Source of the DNA: Riptortus pedestris
Taxonomy: Eukaryota; Arthropoda; Insecta; Hemiptera; Alydidae
Reading direction: 5' to 3'
DNA: 64,000 bases
Assembly: GCA_019009955.1 (NCBI GenBank)
Contig: CM032231.1
Coordinates: 105,451,001 to 105,515,000, forward strand
Below, in pieces: positions 34,584-47,080 of the stretch. The position numbers were made by a program, and so were the translations under genes. Each line of letters begins with the position of its first letter. Position 1 is the first letter of the stretch. The notes below the pieces were generated by a model. That model did no database searches. It was not told the DNA's origin and saw only the letters and a list, made by a program, of their open reading frames with translations.

Positions 34584-34929
34584 CGATTCAGATGAAGAGA
34601 AACGTGTAGAGTTTTCTATTATAGTTCTGTAATGTGACATTAGGTTCCCCTTTAATGATGGCTTTCCGTCGAACTATTCGGAATATTAGTGGCTTTGGGC
34701 AAGTATGAAGAAAACGGTTTCGTTGCTCCAAATGTATTTACAGGTAATTCAATTTAATTAGAACCCTCTAGGCCTTCACCATCCGGAACCTCAAAATAGA
34801 TTGACTGCTTTATGATTTCATATAAAACAATAAATGTAATGCTAAGTAAATCATTTTAATCTTCATTTTAGAAAAGCTTTTCAATGTATGTTATACTTAT
34901 GGTAATCAGTGACAAGTTAATCTAATTTT
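34584..34929. other. No recognised gene
   Basis: Unique AT-rich sequence. Confidence 0.35.
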
Positions 34930-35209
34930 ATGGGCTAAATGCACGGTCTAGTTTTGGGGATTCGCCCATTGCAACTGCCGCGTTTCCCATTGGGCCAAGA
35001 CGATCAAATGGCCTTTTCATATCAAAGAAGATAACAACAGATGTGATTGGCGACAAAAGCGTTTTGCAGTTGAGGCACACTACAACAACAGAGGTTATCA
35101 GTAGCGAGTGTCTTTTCGGAAGGTGGATTGTTCGGTGCATAATGGTCGGCTGGTTTTGAATGGTCTTTTGAAGACCTTTGTTGACCATTCTGAACTGCAG
35201 TTTGCACAA
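34930..35209 (-). pseudogene. Reverse-transcriptase motif-A relic (LINE)
   Basis: The minus-strand frame contains RTIHLPKRHS..., then a CLNCKT stretch, then SVVIFFDMKRPFDRLGP. This matches the order in LINE reverse transcriptases: a T.H...R segment, an N..... stretch, then motif A (V.F.D..KAFD), whose aspartate binds catalytic metal. A stop follows about 20 residues after motif A, and motif C is absent. The overlapping plus-strand ORF at 35108-35365 is a shadow. The match is short and from memory, so family (Jockey/CR1/RTE) is not assigned. Confidence 0.45.
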
Positions 35210-35365
35210 AGCGCCTTGCAGTGGTCATCGGCCTATAGGCTGTCACTCTCCCCTTGTTTTAATTGTTTTGATAATGCAGCTACGACTATGACTTTCCTTG
35301 TTGCAGTGTCAACATTCATCGGAACACCCAGAAACAATTATGCACTTCATTGGACATCATCTTAG

Positions 35366-36414
35366 CTACAATAGGGCTACTTATAACAAGTAAAGTTAAC
35401 AAGAATAATTCCAGTTATTTGTTAGGAAATATTGAGCTATATACTAACTTGGCTCCAACTTGTCAATCTTGTTAACTAAAGATATACTATCATGATTTGA
35501 AAATAATTGTTTTTTAGCCAAAGAGTCCAGATGATAAGCTTCATTTGTAGTTACGCACTGTCTACAAGTTTGACAATTTATCTCAATTAATTGAAAATGT
35601 CTTCATGATTCTTCTTTTCCAAGTATTTCCTAAAATATAAGACACTGCTCGAGTTTCGATAGTGCTCCGGAAAACCAATTTTATTGATGTCAAATTTTGA
35701 ATCCGGAGAAACAATCAAGTGGGAAATAAATAAACTTTATTTGGACATTTCATGCGTTTCCATTTAACTGCAGATATTTTATTGGATTCAGCCAATTTGT
35801 GATACAAATACATTTATCTTACAACCTGGTTTTCTTGAAGGGAATATTCCTGGAACACAGATATAAATTGGCCTTGTGTATATTATTATAATCAAATTTA
35901 CAAAGTTAAAGATACGCTTTAACGCTTCCCTGTGAGTAATTAAATATGAACAAAATGTTTAATACAAATATGTGATTGTGGAAAGAAAGGAAAGAATTTT
36001 TCAAAATGGAAACCTTTAATTTCAATTTCTTGAAAGCATCTTTTTAATAGCTATTAATTTAATTTTATAGAGTCCCTATGATTTTTTTTATTATAGAATC
36101 CCTCAAAATTAAATTAACTTTATAATTTAGTTGTTTTTTTTAAATATATTTGGATAACTAAGAACATACATTATTCTATAGTTGAAATTTATAATGTTTC
36201 TAAATTTGGGCAATCTATTCCTTTTTAATAAATTAATTTAAGAGACACTTAGATCAAAAGGCAAAGCTACAAAACCCAATAGTAAACTAATACTGACCGA
36301 TCAAATAGTCTTAACACTTATTAATAACAAAATATTTTGTTGAACTAGAAATAATTATTTTCAAATATTGAATGAAATATAAAGCCACACTCCCTTTAAA
36401 TTTTATTAACTGCC
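35366..36414. other. No recognised gene
   Basis: AT-rich sequence. It would include the 3' flank of the possible exon at 36415 if that gene is real. Confidence 0.35.
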
Positions 36415-36507
36415 TTAAACTTCCTCGTTGAGAGTGATCTTCCTCCGTAGAATTACATCTGGAATTTCAAGGGTCGTTTTTGTGGATATTTCAAGTTTTC
36501 TAAGGTC
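36415..36507 (-). CDS. Possible terminal exon of an unidentified gene
   Basis: On the minus strand a splice-acceptor-like TTATTTTACAG is followed by 30 open codons and TAA (36415-36417): it starts DLRKLEISTKTTLEIPD and ends RRKITLNEEV. An AATAAA (GTTAATAAAATTT) follows shortly after the stop. The segment has codon-like composition and no simple sequence, unlike the surrounding AT-rich DNA, and only this frame is open throughout. No upstream exon was found and the protein is not recognised. It could equally be a transposon remnant or chance. Confidence 0.27.
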   Translation of the reverse strand, partial: DLRKLEISTKTTLEIPDVILRRKITLNEEV

Positions 36508-36856
36508 CTGTAAAATAATTAATCATTTAGAAATATATTAAAATTTGCGTATAAATACATCAACATGAAATATGAGCTTGAAACTAACAATATTAATAAT
36601 AAAGTATGCCTACAATTTTAAGTTATATTTTTAAAATGTATTTAATTATTCAATTTAGTCCTCCATCCTGCAGGATTTAAACGCCATCAATTTTGCTCAA
36701 TATAACGAATTGGAATGTTCCTTTATGCTCGGCACGTTGTATTATTTTAGTATTGACGAGTATCATTCACATATTAAAATTGAATGCGTTACATTTTTAG
36801 TAAAGAGTTAAAAAGAAGAACTGAAATTCGCTGCACTCACAAATTTTCAGTGACGA

Positions 36857-36900
<44 letters not shown>

Positions 36901-38031
36901 GAATATCATATTTTTTAAATGAAAGGAAAATCAAGGGGATAAGGAATTTAGGTACCTATCGTATAAAGTAACTAATAGGACATTATGTGTGTCTATGTAA
37001 TGTTTAGAAGATTATAGGTTTCGGAAGTTTTTAAAACGCATTACAGTGCGAAAATAATTTATAATACTTCAGATATTATTTCATTTTTAATAACAGATTG
37101 TTTCATTAAACTATTGAGTGTTTAAATAACAATTATAAGCAACTTAATACTGATCATTATATCATTAATAACTGATTAACATACAAAATTGAATCACTTA
37201 TTTCTAATTTCCGTCTTCTTAGTTATATAAATCTCTTTTAGCCGTTCACAAGAGAATGATCTGTTTATTGAGCGGCATAGTTTCAGGAGAAAACCCTTAA
37301 ATTGTAGGCGTTAATCGAACCAAGGTTTTTGACTTTTAATATTTTAACAGCAGAAGCTGGAACGATTTTAATTACCACTTGCCATTTTGCCCGATTTACA
37401 TTGTATAATTAATATTTCTAAGCCGCGTAACAACGCGATGGAGAAATTAGCAATTAAAAATAAATAAATTATGAAGCTTCAATGGAGCTAAATTGTCAAG
37501 CATATTGATCCACCCACTTCATTCATAAAAATACGCTTAAATCAGGATTTCCCCTTCCAACCGTTAAAACAGACTCTGTCGTATAAATTATTCAAGAGGT
37601 TGAATAATATTGAGTAAACCGATCACCATTTATATATTTTTTCCTTTTTTTATTGTTTTCGCTTCCGGAAGCTGCTTTAAAGATTTGTTTTGTTTCATAT
37701 TTATTACGGACGTAGATATTTTAGACTTACTCTATATTTTCTTTTTTATTTAATTAGTATTAGCTACGAAAAGTCGTCATTGTTTTATTCAATAAACTGT
37801 CTGATACATACTTCGCCGTAATATTTACGTAAGTAGGTTATAATTTATTTTATATACATATACAAAATTAATTTTTCTTTTTCTGTTAAATTGAATTATC
37901 CAAGAGCATAATTTATAAAATTACGTGCTTCCGAAATAATTCTAGTTTATTTAGTAATGAAATTAAACATTGTATACGTTATATATAAAAATAATAAAAA
38001 GATGAAATTTCGATTTTCTATTTTAAAAAAG
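36508..38031. other. No recognised gene; (AT)n at 36860-36899
   Basis: AT-rich sequence with one (AT)n array not associated with a recognised element. If the exon call at 36415 is right, upstream intron sequence would lie here. Confidence 0.35.
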
Positions 38032-38485
38032 TTCGTCACGCAGGGGTTGCGTTTACTAAGCAGATTTCCCAAGTGCACCACGTATTTGCATTTATCTCAA
38101 AACGTAAAAGTTCAATTAGACAATATTTGGTATTTAAGCTTCAAATAAAGTGCTTCATAACATAATAGAATATTGAAAATATGAGATGAGTAGGAGGGGC
38201 TTTACTGAAGACCGAAAACTAAAAAATGTAAATATCTCACGATATAAACTGTGAACGATTATAGAGCATTACAATTGCAATAAGATTGGTTCTATATAAT
38301 TTTCCGATCCGACGAATAATAACGGAGATATTAAGAATTTTCGAAATTCTCCCCCCTTTAAACCCCCCTTCTCCTGGGTCCGATTTCAGCCATTAACGAA
38401 CTTAATCTTTCTCTTTGTATAAAACGATTATATATCAAGTTTGGTAACGATAAGTCAAAAATTGCGACGGCTAGAGCGGCAACAG

Positions 38486-38543
<58 letters not shown>

Positions 38544-38659
38544 TTTTGAACGGACCTCATTTTCGTCATCTTCTGGGTAGGAGCGATGGATGTTGAAGAA
38601 CAATTTCGCGGCATGAGTACAACCTCAATAGCTGATTTCCCTTAAGGGAAATCTGCTAA
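38032..38659 (+). mobile_element. HINE copy R, full-length, subtype 2
   Basis: Starts TTCGTCACGCAGGGGTTGCG and ends CTTAAGGGAAATCTGCTAA. The 5' third (CGTATTTGCATTTATCTCAA, ACGTAAAAGTTCAATTAGAC, GGGGCTTTACTGAAGACC) differs from the standard copies and is shared with copy S. The (AT)n core lies at about 38487-38540. Confidence 0.9.
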
Positions 38660-39350
38660 AAACACTTTTTGGACTTATTAATCTTGTACAAAATCTTTTT
38701 ATAACTTAAGCGATATTTCAAGATGACCATTACTAGAGTACATAACAATTGGAGCCAAAGAAATCATAAAAATAAACTTAGAATCGGGTAAATAGGTCAA
38801 CGACTCATTACGATTTCAATCATTAATTATTTTCTTCAAATAACTAAAATTAATTATTTCAGATAAAATAAAAATGTTCGAGATATACTTGTGTTTAAAA
38901 TATTGAACAACGAGAAACTCTGTGAACTCCAAAGTAAATATCCAATTATTAATAATATTTTACAAGTATCCCATGACATTTAATTACCATGGTCTATCAA
39001 CTGGTTTATGTTTTTCCATTTTTGTTAATATTTTATTTTTCCCTATCTCAAAAATAAACAAAGCGGTCATAACACTCATACAATGAATTGCAAACTTAAT
39101 CAATGTAATTCAAGGAAACAAAAAATCCTTATCTAAGCACCACATGAAATTCTTGTTATACACATATTTAAAACGATTTCATTTGAATGCCTCATTCAGA
39201 AAGCAATAGTATGTCGCTGTGACCCACTTCCCACCACTGTCAGTCCCATGAAATCAGGACTTCTGCCCTGGTTTAAGATCAGAGTGAACAACTCGACCTA
39301 AGGGCCTAAAATGAATTTTCATCGCATTCATATATTCTGGAGATTCTAGG

Positions 39351-39352
<2 letters not shown>
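38660..39352. other. No recognised gene
   Basis: AT-rich, with a short balanced stretch at 39180-39310. Confidence 0.4.

Positions 39353-39423
<71 letters not shown>
39353..39423. repeat. (AT)n microsatellite, left of LINE
   Basis: Long (AT)n abutting the LINE fragment. With 40283-40327 it appears to be the split target of the insertion. Confidence 0.9.
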
Positions 39424-39427
<4 letters not shown>

Positions 39428-40279
39428 TTACAAGAGGATGTTGAATTGGTGGAAGGCTCTACAAGAGAAGTCAGCAGATGATCTATCAAGACTGTGTTAC
39501 ATGCGCCTAAAGGAATTATCTACCAATTATTCAATGCCATTTAATTGGGTGAATGAACTGGAAGGGTATCTTGGGTGCATAGGAAGAAACTTGTTGGAAT
39601 TGGAAAATGCGGAAAATAATAATGGAAAAATAAAGACTTATTTAGAGGCTCTCGAGAATCATTTAATCTCGTTAGACATTGAAAGACTTTTAAGCAGCAC
39701 ATATAGCCTGTACTTTAGAAGAATTAGCTCTCTTGGCGGAGGCGAGGAGTACTTGTGCCAAAATGTGCCATTTTTTAAGACCAAAGTCATGTCTCAAATC
39801 CGTTTATTAGATACAAAAAATCAAAAATTGATAGTTGGTAGGGCAAATTACATATTCAATCCAGAAAAGCTATGCGCCTTTGCGAAGATAGCCAAGACAC
39901 CGTTACGCAATTCGTCCTTAAATGCCCTGTTTTAGCAGAGAGAAGAAACCACCTCCTGAAAAGTTTCAACATTCCACAGCAATCTATGGATAATTTGTTT
40001 GACCTTATAGACAAGAATAAAATAAACTGCATATATGTTTTCATACTTAAAGGTCTTTACGTCAGAGGGGAAAACTACAAACAATATAATTATTAAAATA
40101 AAATTAATGTTTTATGTTTTTTTTTCTATAGTAATTTTTATATATAGTTTTTGTTTTTTTGTAATTTTTTTAAAGGAATTCTCTGTTTATGTTTATATAA
40201 AGAAAAGATAAACATCATGGACTTGGGCTGAACCCTTGCTATAAAATTGTTAAATTTTTAAAAGCAATAAAAATATTCA

Positions 40280-40282
<3 letters not shown>
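39424..40282 (+). mobile_element. 5'-truncated LINE, 3' end present
   Basis: Contains the C-terminal coding end of a LINE ORF2 (see the pseudogene at 39438) and a 3' UTR of about 185 bases ending GGGCTGAACCCTTGCTA, AAGCAATAAAAATATTCATTCAT, the (ATTC)n-like tail common in CR1/Jockey-type LINEs. It is bounded on both sides by (AT)n, suggesting insertion into a microsatellite. Confidence 0.75.
39438..40096 (+). pseudogene. LINE ORF2 C-terminal region, frameshifted
   Basis: The first frame (39438 to about 39870) encodes a helical region (LNWWKALQEKS...; FFKTKVMSQIRLLDTKNQK; IFNPEKLC). A second frame from 39872 continues RLCEDSQDTVTQFVLKCPVL and ends at the stop after YKQYNY (40094-40096). Joined, they give the C-x2-C...H/Q-x4-C knuckle (C..C...DTVTQFVLKCP) found after the reverse transcriptase in many LINEs. 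The histidine position is Q here. A one-base loss around 39868-39874 explains the frame change. The reverse transcriptase and endonuclease are absent, so it is inactive. This is the clearest protein-coding relic in the window. Confidence 0.7.

Positions 40283-40367
<85 letters not shown>
40283..40367. repeat. (AT)n-(AG)n compound microsatellite
   Basis: (AT)n to about 40327, then (AG)n to about 40367, between the LINE tail and the next HINE. Confidence 0.95.
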
Positions 40368-40370
<3 letters not shown>

Positions 40371-40380
40371 ATATAAGAAG

Positions 40381-40963
40381 TCTGTCACGCAGGGACTGCG
40401 TTAACTAAGATTTCCCACGTGCGTTACGTATTTTCGTTTATCTCAAAACGTAAAAGTCCAATGAGAACAATATTTGGTATTTAGGCTACAAATAAAGTGC
40501 TTCATGACATAATAGCGTATTGTCAATATGAGTTCAGTAGGAGTGGAGGTTTACAAAAGACCAAAAACTAAAAAATGCAAATATCTCGGTTAATAATCAA
40601 GATAGTGAAAAAATGTACATAACAACATTTATAGAACATTACATTTGCAATTTTTCGATTCAAAGCATAATAACGCAAATATTAAGAATGTTCGAAATTA
40701 ACCCCCCTCCCCCTTGTCCGATTTCAGCCGTTAACGAACTTGTTTTTTCTTTTTATATAAAACGATTATATATCAAGTTCGCTAACGATAAGACAAAAAT
40801 TGCGACAGCTAGAGCGGTAACAGACAAATATATATATAATTTTGAACCAACCTCATTTTCGTTACCTTCTTGGTAGGATCGTTGTACATTTGAATAAATA
40901 TTTCGAAAATGGCGTCATGAGTACGACGTCAATAGCAGATTTCCCTTAAGGGAATTCTGCTAA
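40381..40963 (+). mobile_element. HINE copy S, full-length, subtype 2
   Basis: Starts TCTGTCACGCAGGGACTGCG and ends GGGAATTCTGCTAA. Same 5' variant as copy R. The (AT)n core is very short. Small deletions lie near 40650. Confidence 0.88.
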
Positions 40964-40984
40964 GAAAGAAAAAATAGACTTAGA

Positions 40985-41060
40985 TATAGACTTGGAAAAA
41001 TTTCTATCGTGAGTACAACCTCAATGAGGTAAGAGAATTTGTTAAGGGGATTTGCCAAGA
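40985..41060 (+). mobile_element. HINE 3' arm fragment
   Basis: GTGAGTACAACCTCAATGAG and a degraded palindrome ending GGGGATTTGCCAAGA follow copy S at a distance of about 20 bases. Confidence 0.5.
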
Positions 41061-41900
41061 TAATCTTCTTATGAAAGTAATAAAGTAGCGAAATATTTAA
41101 TAGGACATCTAGCTAGTGAGAGATGCCCACCTAGGCATCAAATACCTAGGTATTACTGAAAGAAGATTGTAGAGATGTCAAAGCTGTGATAAGGTTATCA
41201 GTGAGCGGTGCATCTGGCCAGCCCATCCGACATATGTCCATGCATCGTGACAAGAGTGGACACGGCTATTGTTGGAGACGGCCGATAGTGGACAAAGCCC
41301 GGCGAGTATTGGGCAGCCCTTATTGTGCTCCCTAGCGGTGCAATCTACGCTGCCCCTCTATTTATACGAATATGCCCCACGAATGGACAGCTGGTATGTG
41401 ACCGCTCGATAACTTGCATTTCCCGCGTGTGCACTTCCTAATCGGACATCGACTTTCTCCGAATCTCCTGGCCGGACACGCTGCAAAACACACTGTCAAA
41501 CTTGCAACCATCCCCTGAGCACTCCGTGCTGTACTAATATAATTTTCCCCGATATTCACTTCAACATACTATAAACTACTCTAAAACTCTGTTGCCGGGG
41601 ACTGCTATCCTCGGTTATATCTTTCAGCTTGAGCGGAGTTCCCCCAGACCACATTTACAAACGGAGCGAAACCCTAATGACCGCAGAACCTCCAAATATC
41701 AGTGCCTTCATATTTATAATATTCCTAAATAAGAAAGAGGCTTTCCTGCATTTTACTTGCAACGATCTGTTCTAATATAATATATAATAGGGTACACCTA
41801 TATTAAATCGCTAAAAAAATTGTAGCGCTTATTAATTATTAAAATCAATTGAACAACAAATTGAGAACAAACCACCCATTTCATTTTTATTTCAGGCCTC
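41061..41900. other. Balanced island, no recognised gene
   Basis: Positions 41100-41740 are clearly more GC-rich and non-repetitive. Short ORFs on the minus strand (41362-41559) have no recognised domain. It is a candidate for conserved non-coding DNA. Confidence 0.35.
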
Positions 41901-41904
41901 GAAA

Positions 41905-42000
41905 AGAGTAATCAGAAGTTCCGAAACATCGGCAAAGCACACTTTTTGATTTTTTACCACCCACTTGAACAAGTACTACAATAAAGAATATTTATTTACG
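41905..42000 (+). mobile_element. Possible Penelope-like 3' end
   Basis: AATCAGAAGTTCCGAAACATCGG is followed by a short spacer and AATAAAGAATATT, resembling the AGAAGTGG...CGAAACATGTTGG...AATAAAG end at 52 kb. No coding part is seen. Confidence 0.35.
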
Positions 42001-42259
42001 GTTTTATTTATTACTTACTTTATTTTAATGAGCATAATTTTGGTGGTTTGGAATATAAATAGATGGCTCTGTATTTTAGAAGTTTATCTCTACCAATTAT
42101 CATGAGTTATTGAAACTGCTAAGATTTATCTAATAATCCTGTTGAGCTCAAGTCTATTATGACTGTAGAATTATAAATCATGAATAGAATTAGAAATATC
42201 GTTCTTATTACTCCCTTCGAAAGGAGATATTCCGCTATAAAATAAGCTAAGTCTAGTTT
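42001..42259. other. No recognised gene
   Basis: AT-rich spacer. Confidence 0.35.
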
Positions 42260-43000
<741 letters not shown>

Positions 43001-43180
43001 TTAATTATTTATTATTGTCCACTTTTTGCAACTAAGGCTAATTGGGACGGTTTATCTGCAGGTTACCACCCTTTTCTAGCCAGGGTAGGACTAAGGATTT
43101 TATTAAAAGAATTCCGTCACTAAATAAATTCCATTGCTCAGGCGGGAATCGAACTTGCCACTTTAGGTTTACCATGTGAG
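43001..43180 (-). mobile_element. 5'-truncated tRNA-like SINE
   Basis: Minus-strand order: CTCACATGGTAAACC, box-B-like GGCAAGTTCGATTCCCGCC, CCTACCCTGGCTAGAAAAGG, CCGTCCCAATTAGCC-like end and TAATAAATAATTAA tail. The tRNA-like first 40-50 bases are missing. No convincing TSD. Confidence 0.82.
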
Positions 43181-43379
43181 AATATAAAATATTTACAAAA
43201 TAAAGAACGGATGTTTTTGGGAAATGATTTCAAGCATTGACCCAAAATAAATACAGCATTAGGAATTAGCCAAAATAAAGTCATATATCCTATAAAGACA
43301 AAATATCATAATTTTTTTCGTAACAAAGGAGAATTAAAAATTCGTGCCTCCTGAACTTGAAAACATTTATTTTATTTAT

Positions 43380-43860
43380 TTATTTAAATGAGTTCCGCAA
43401 CGCAGGCGATTTACTCATTATTAAAGTGTCATTAAAAAAGCGAAATGCAAAAAAAAACAAAAAAAAAAAAAAACCAACAACAAACGGAAAAAGAGTGAAC
43501 TATGGCAAACGGTGATTTTTGAAACGGGTTATTAGCGTGCCAGGGTCATATATGAAGCAAACGATATTGTACGATATGGAAACATCAGGGTAATGAACAT
43601 AATATAAATGAAAATGTAACTATAGAAAGGGGAGGGAAGAAAAATTAAATAAATAAGGAAAAGGGATATCCAAAAAAATTAAATAATAAATAAAAAAAAA
43701 AAAATAAATAAATAAAATTAAAGTTTATACACCCTGCTAATATAGGAAATAAGTGAAGAGTGGTGTGTAGAAAGTGTAGATTATAGTGTGTTATATATGT
43801 TGATGTCTTTTAGATGTTTACTGACTGAGTCTATGTAATGACTGTTAACTTGAAAACAAA
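43380..43860 (-). repeat. Dispersed repeat, copy 1 (with 57400-57865)
   Basis: Shares about 470 bases in the same order with 57400-57865 (GCGATTTACTCATTATT, AAAAAGAGTGAACTATGGCA, GAAGC.AACGATATTGT, AATAATATAAATGAAAATGTAA-like, GAGTCTATGTAAT). On the minus strand it ends GAGTAAATCGCCTGCG and then (AAAT)n, suggesting the 3' UTR and tail of a LINE. No coding part was found. Confidence 0.65.
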
Positions 43861-44530
43861 TAATTATGACGATTATAATTTTAAAAACACAGCATATTTT
43901 CAAACAAAAAGTATTTAAGAAATCAAACCACTGCACGAATAGAAGTCCACATCAATGCTAAGTCCTTTAAAACACATATAACATCGGATTAAATTTTGTT
44001 TTGTGTTTTTCATATCTTGAGTTCCTGGCGATGTAAAGTTACATTAAAGAAAATCTGCTATTCATTTTGTACTGGTGTCTAATGATTTTCCCAAAACTTT
44101 ATTCAAAAATGATCTCCACTCAAATATAAACATCAACTCCCCAATGAAGGTACACTCTTTTCCCAACTCGACATTCACTCATTTCGTGTAAAATTAAAGT
44201 TCAAATTTCTTAGTGGAAAAGTAGAAAATTAAGAGAAATGATAAAATGTGAAATTATTATTTTTATAGGTATTCCTCTTAACTCCCTTGCATGAAATAAT
44301 GGAAGTATTTTAATCGCGTTTTTCGACATAATAATCCGTTTATGATTTCCGCCCTGATTCAATTTTGAATAGTTTCGGCAAGACTAACTCAAAAACGGTT
44401 AGCCTTAAATTGTTGAACTTTAATTTTGGTATTATTGTAACGTCTAGTTGTGTACCTCTTCTATTCATCAAAGTCGATTAAGAGAAGGTAGGTCAATGTT
44501 GAATGAAAATAAAAAATTTCTTCCTACGTG
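43861..44530. other. No recognised gene
   Basis: AT-rich, unique by eye. Confidence 0.4.
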
Positions 44531-44650
44531 TTAGAGATTCCCTTAAGGGAAATCAGCTATTGAGGTCGTACTCATGACGCGATTTTCGAAAAATTTCTTC
44601 AAATGTTCATCGATACTACCCTGGAGATGACGAAAATGAGGTCCGTTCAA

Positions 44651-44690
<40 letters not shown>

Positions 44691-45104
44691 CTGTTAACGC
44701 TCTAGCGGTCGCAATTTTTGTTTGATCGTTACCAAACTCGATATTTAAACGTTTTATGCAAAAAGACAGATCAAGTTCGTTAATCGCTGAAATCGGACCA
44801 GTGGGAGGGGGGGGGGGTTAGAGGAGGGATATTCGAAAATTCAGAATATCTCCGTTTCCATACGTCGGATCAAAAAAGTGTATAGAACCAATCGTATTGC
44901 AAATTAAATTTACTATAAATATTGTTTTATATAACCGAGATATTTGCATTTTTACTAAATATGGGCCGATAACGGACGAGTGAGTTTCCCACCATAAGCT
45001 AGTTCAGCAGTTTCCGTAACTGTTCGCCTCTCGTATGGAGATTTCTCTATTGTATAACTTTACGCGGGAAATCTGCTTAGTTTACGCAGCCCCTGCTTGA
45101 CGGG
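44531..45104 (-). mobile_element. HINE copy T, full-length
   Basis: The 3' end with palindrome is at 44531, the (AT)n core at about 44656-44686, the G-run near 44809-44818, and the 5' terminus TGCTTGACGGG ends at 45104, followed by CTTTTTTG. It is one of the least diverged copies. Confidence 0.93.
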
Positions 45105-46064
45105 CTTTTTTGTTTACCTTAATACGATCTATAAATTATGCTCCATGGCATTTTTTATTCCTATGCGTTGAAACGGAGATATGTCACTTTTAAAAGAAAT
45201 AGTTTAAAATAAAGTGCAGCAACACTTTTTTTACAAGTAATTTATAGGTGTACAAGAAGTTCATGTAGTGTATTTCATTAGGTCTTTTCACTATGAATAT
45301 GTAACAAAAAATGTAGCATAGGCTGTTCCTTCAGAAATGCCGATCTTCACACGTTGCAAGAGTAAAAGTCTATTCAACAGGAGGACAGTTCGGCAGAAAT
45401 TTACCTCTCATACCTTTTTAAGTAACATGGATGTATAACTTTTTTTTTCTTGTGTAATGATGACGTTTTTCTAGCCCATTTCTGTTTTGTAGTACGTGAC
45501 CCCGGTCGTCGAGATCGTGATGTCATTACTCACATTTACATTAAATCTGGATAACGGCGGGCTAGTATGCGGGGATCTTTGAACCCTGATGATGTGTATG
45601 TAAAAAGGAGGAGAGCGGCTGAAGGTTTCAATTACTTTTTGACTACATTCCGGACTGCACCCAGCGGAAGAAGGACACGAGATGACCGTGTTTTGCCAGC
45701 GACTAAAGACTTCTTGATGGACATGACTAACTACCACACGTCCCTTCGTGACCAGCGCTAACTCTGTTTTAATATCACACCCACAAGCTCCGCTCTGGGC
45801 CAGTTTCCTTTTGCCAGCCAGCAGCCACGGGCAAGGAGATGGTAATTACACTGACGTGTGTGGGTCCGTTAGTTCGCCTTACATACACTAGAGGTCTCGA
45901 CGAATAGAATTGTCGGGCAGTTCAAAGTGTGTAGATCTCCTCTGTAATTGTTTTTGTTTAGACGACATCTTATAATGTGCCAACTATCTTGATAACATTC
46001 AGCTTTAGCACATTTGCCCATGATGAGCCCCTGATCTGTCAGAGATCTCAATGGCAGGCTATAG
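45105..46064. other. No recognised gene; balanced island 45470-45900
   Basis: Positions 45470-45900 have overlapping ORFs on both strands (88 and 64 codons). Neither has a recognisable domain. Non-coding function or an unknown repeat is possible. Confidence 0.4.
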
Positions 46065-46389
46065 AAAAACCATATCATTATTCGCACCCACATGTACATG
46101 TGTATTGAAGATTTTATATAATTTCATTTTATAAATTATGTACAATCGGGACCATAAAGTAATTTAGGGCATAGGGTACGCTGAATGAGCCAGAAAATGT
46201 ACATTTTCTCCGAAACACCTTATCCAAATCATTTAAAATTTTAGAGCCTTCGGCGACAACTTAATGAAAATTGTTTATTATCCTTCAATCTCTCAATCCT
46301 TCGGTTATTCTGAATATTACACGAAAATTATGATATTGGTAATTTACAACCTAGGCGGTAAATTGTAACTCTACTGAAAAAAAAAAAAG
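46065..46389 (+). repeat. Direct duplication, left copy
   Basis: Begins AAAAACCATATCATTATTCG and ends AACTCTACTGAAAAAAAA. The same sequence, moderately diverged, reappears at 47080-47424 on the other side of HINE copy U. Confidence 0.85.
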
Positions 46390-46882
46390 TCCGTCACGCA
46401 GGGGCTGCGTAAACTAAGCAGATTTCCCACGTGAAGTTTTACAATAGAGAAATCTGCCTAATACTAATAACAACAGTAATAGTGAATCTTTAAACCTATT
46501 CACGAGGGACGATCACTGACGAAAACGGCCGCCCTAGCTCCCGGAGGAATTTCCCGAACATAGCCGACTCCTGCCGACCACACTCACAAAACAAATGCAA
46601 ATATCTCGCTTAATATTCAAGATACGAAATAAATGTATAGAACAATATTTATAGTAAATTTAATTTGCAATAAGATTGATTCTGTAATATTTTTCGATCC
46701 GACGTATACGACGTATAACGGAGATATTTCGAATTTTCGAAAATCCTCCCCTCTAAACCCCCTCCCTCCCACTGGTCCGATTTCAGCCGATAACGAACTT
46801 GATCTTTCTTTTTACATAAACCGACTAAATATCGAGTTTGGTAACGATCAAACAAAAATTGCGACCGCTAGAGCGGTATCAG

Positions 46883-46956
<74 letters not shown>

Positions 46957-47080
46957 TTTTGAACGGACCTCATTTTCGTCATCTACTAGGTAGGATCGAT
47001 GGACATTTGAAGAAATATTTCGAAAATCCCGTCATGAGTACAACCTCAATAGCTGATTTCCCTCAAGGGAAATCTGCTAA
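46390..47080 (+). mobile_element. HINE copy U, full-length, between duplicated flanks
   Basis: Starts TCCGTCACGCAGGGGCTGCG, keeps AGCAGATTTCCCACGTGAAG, has a long (AT)n core (about 46888-46952) and ends CTCAAGGGAAATCTGCTAA. The 5' third contains a variant block (CGGCCGCCCTAGCTCCCGG). Confidence 0.93.

Noticed and set aside
34149..34640. 163-codon minus-strand ORF
   Set aside because: It lies almost entirely inside HINE copy Q and encodes the reverse complement of the repeat, including the poly-C tract as GGGGG.
35108..35365. 85-codon plus-strand ORF opposite the reverse-transcriptase relic
   Set aside because: No domain; the motif-A match is on the opposite strand, so this is a shadow.
45471..45761. 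Two overlapping ORFs on opposite strands in the 45.5-kb island
   Set aside because: Neither shows a domain or splice signals; a CCTGATGATGTG motif hinted at a Penelope-like end, but no CGAAA or AATAAA follows.
46633..46962. 109-codon ORF ending in a long YIYIYI run
   Set aside because: Part of HINE copy U; the YI run is the (AT)n core. Treated as element sequence, not a gene.
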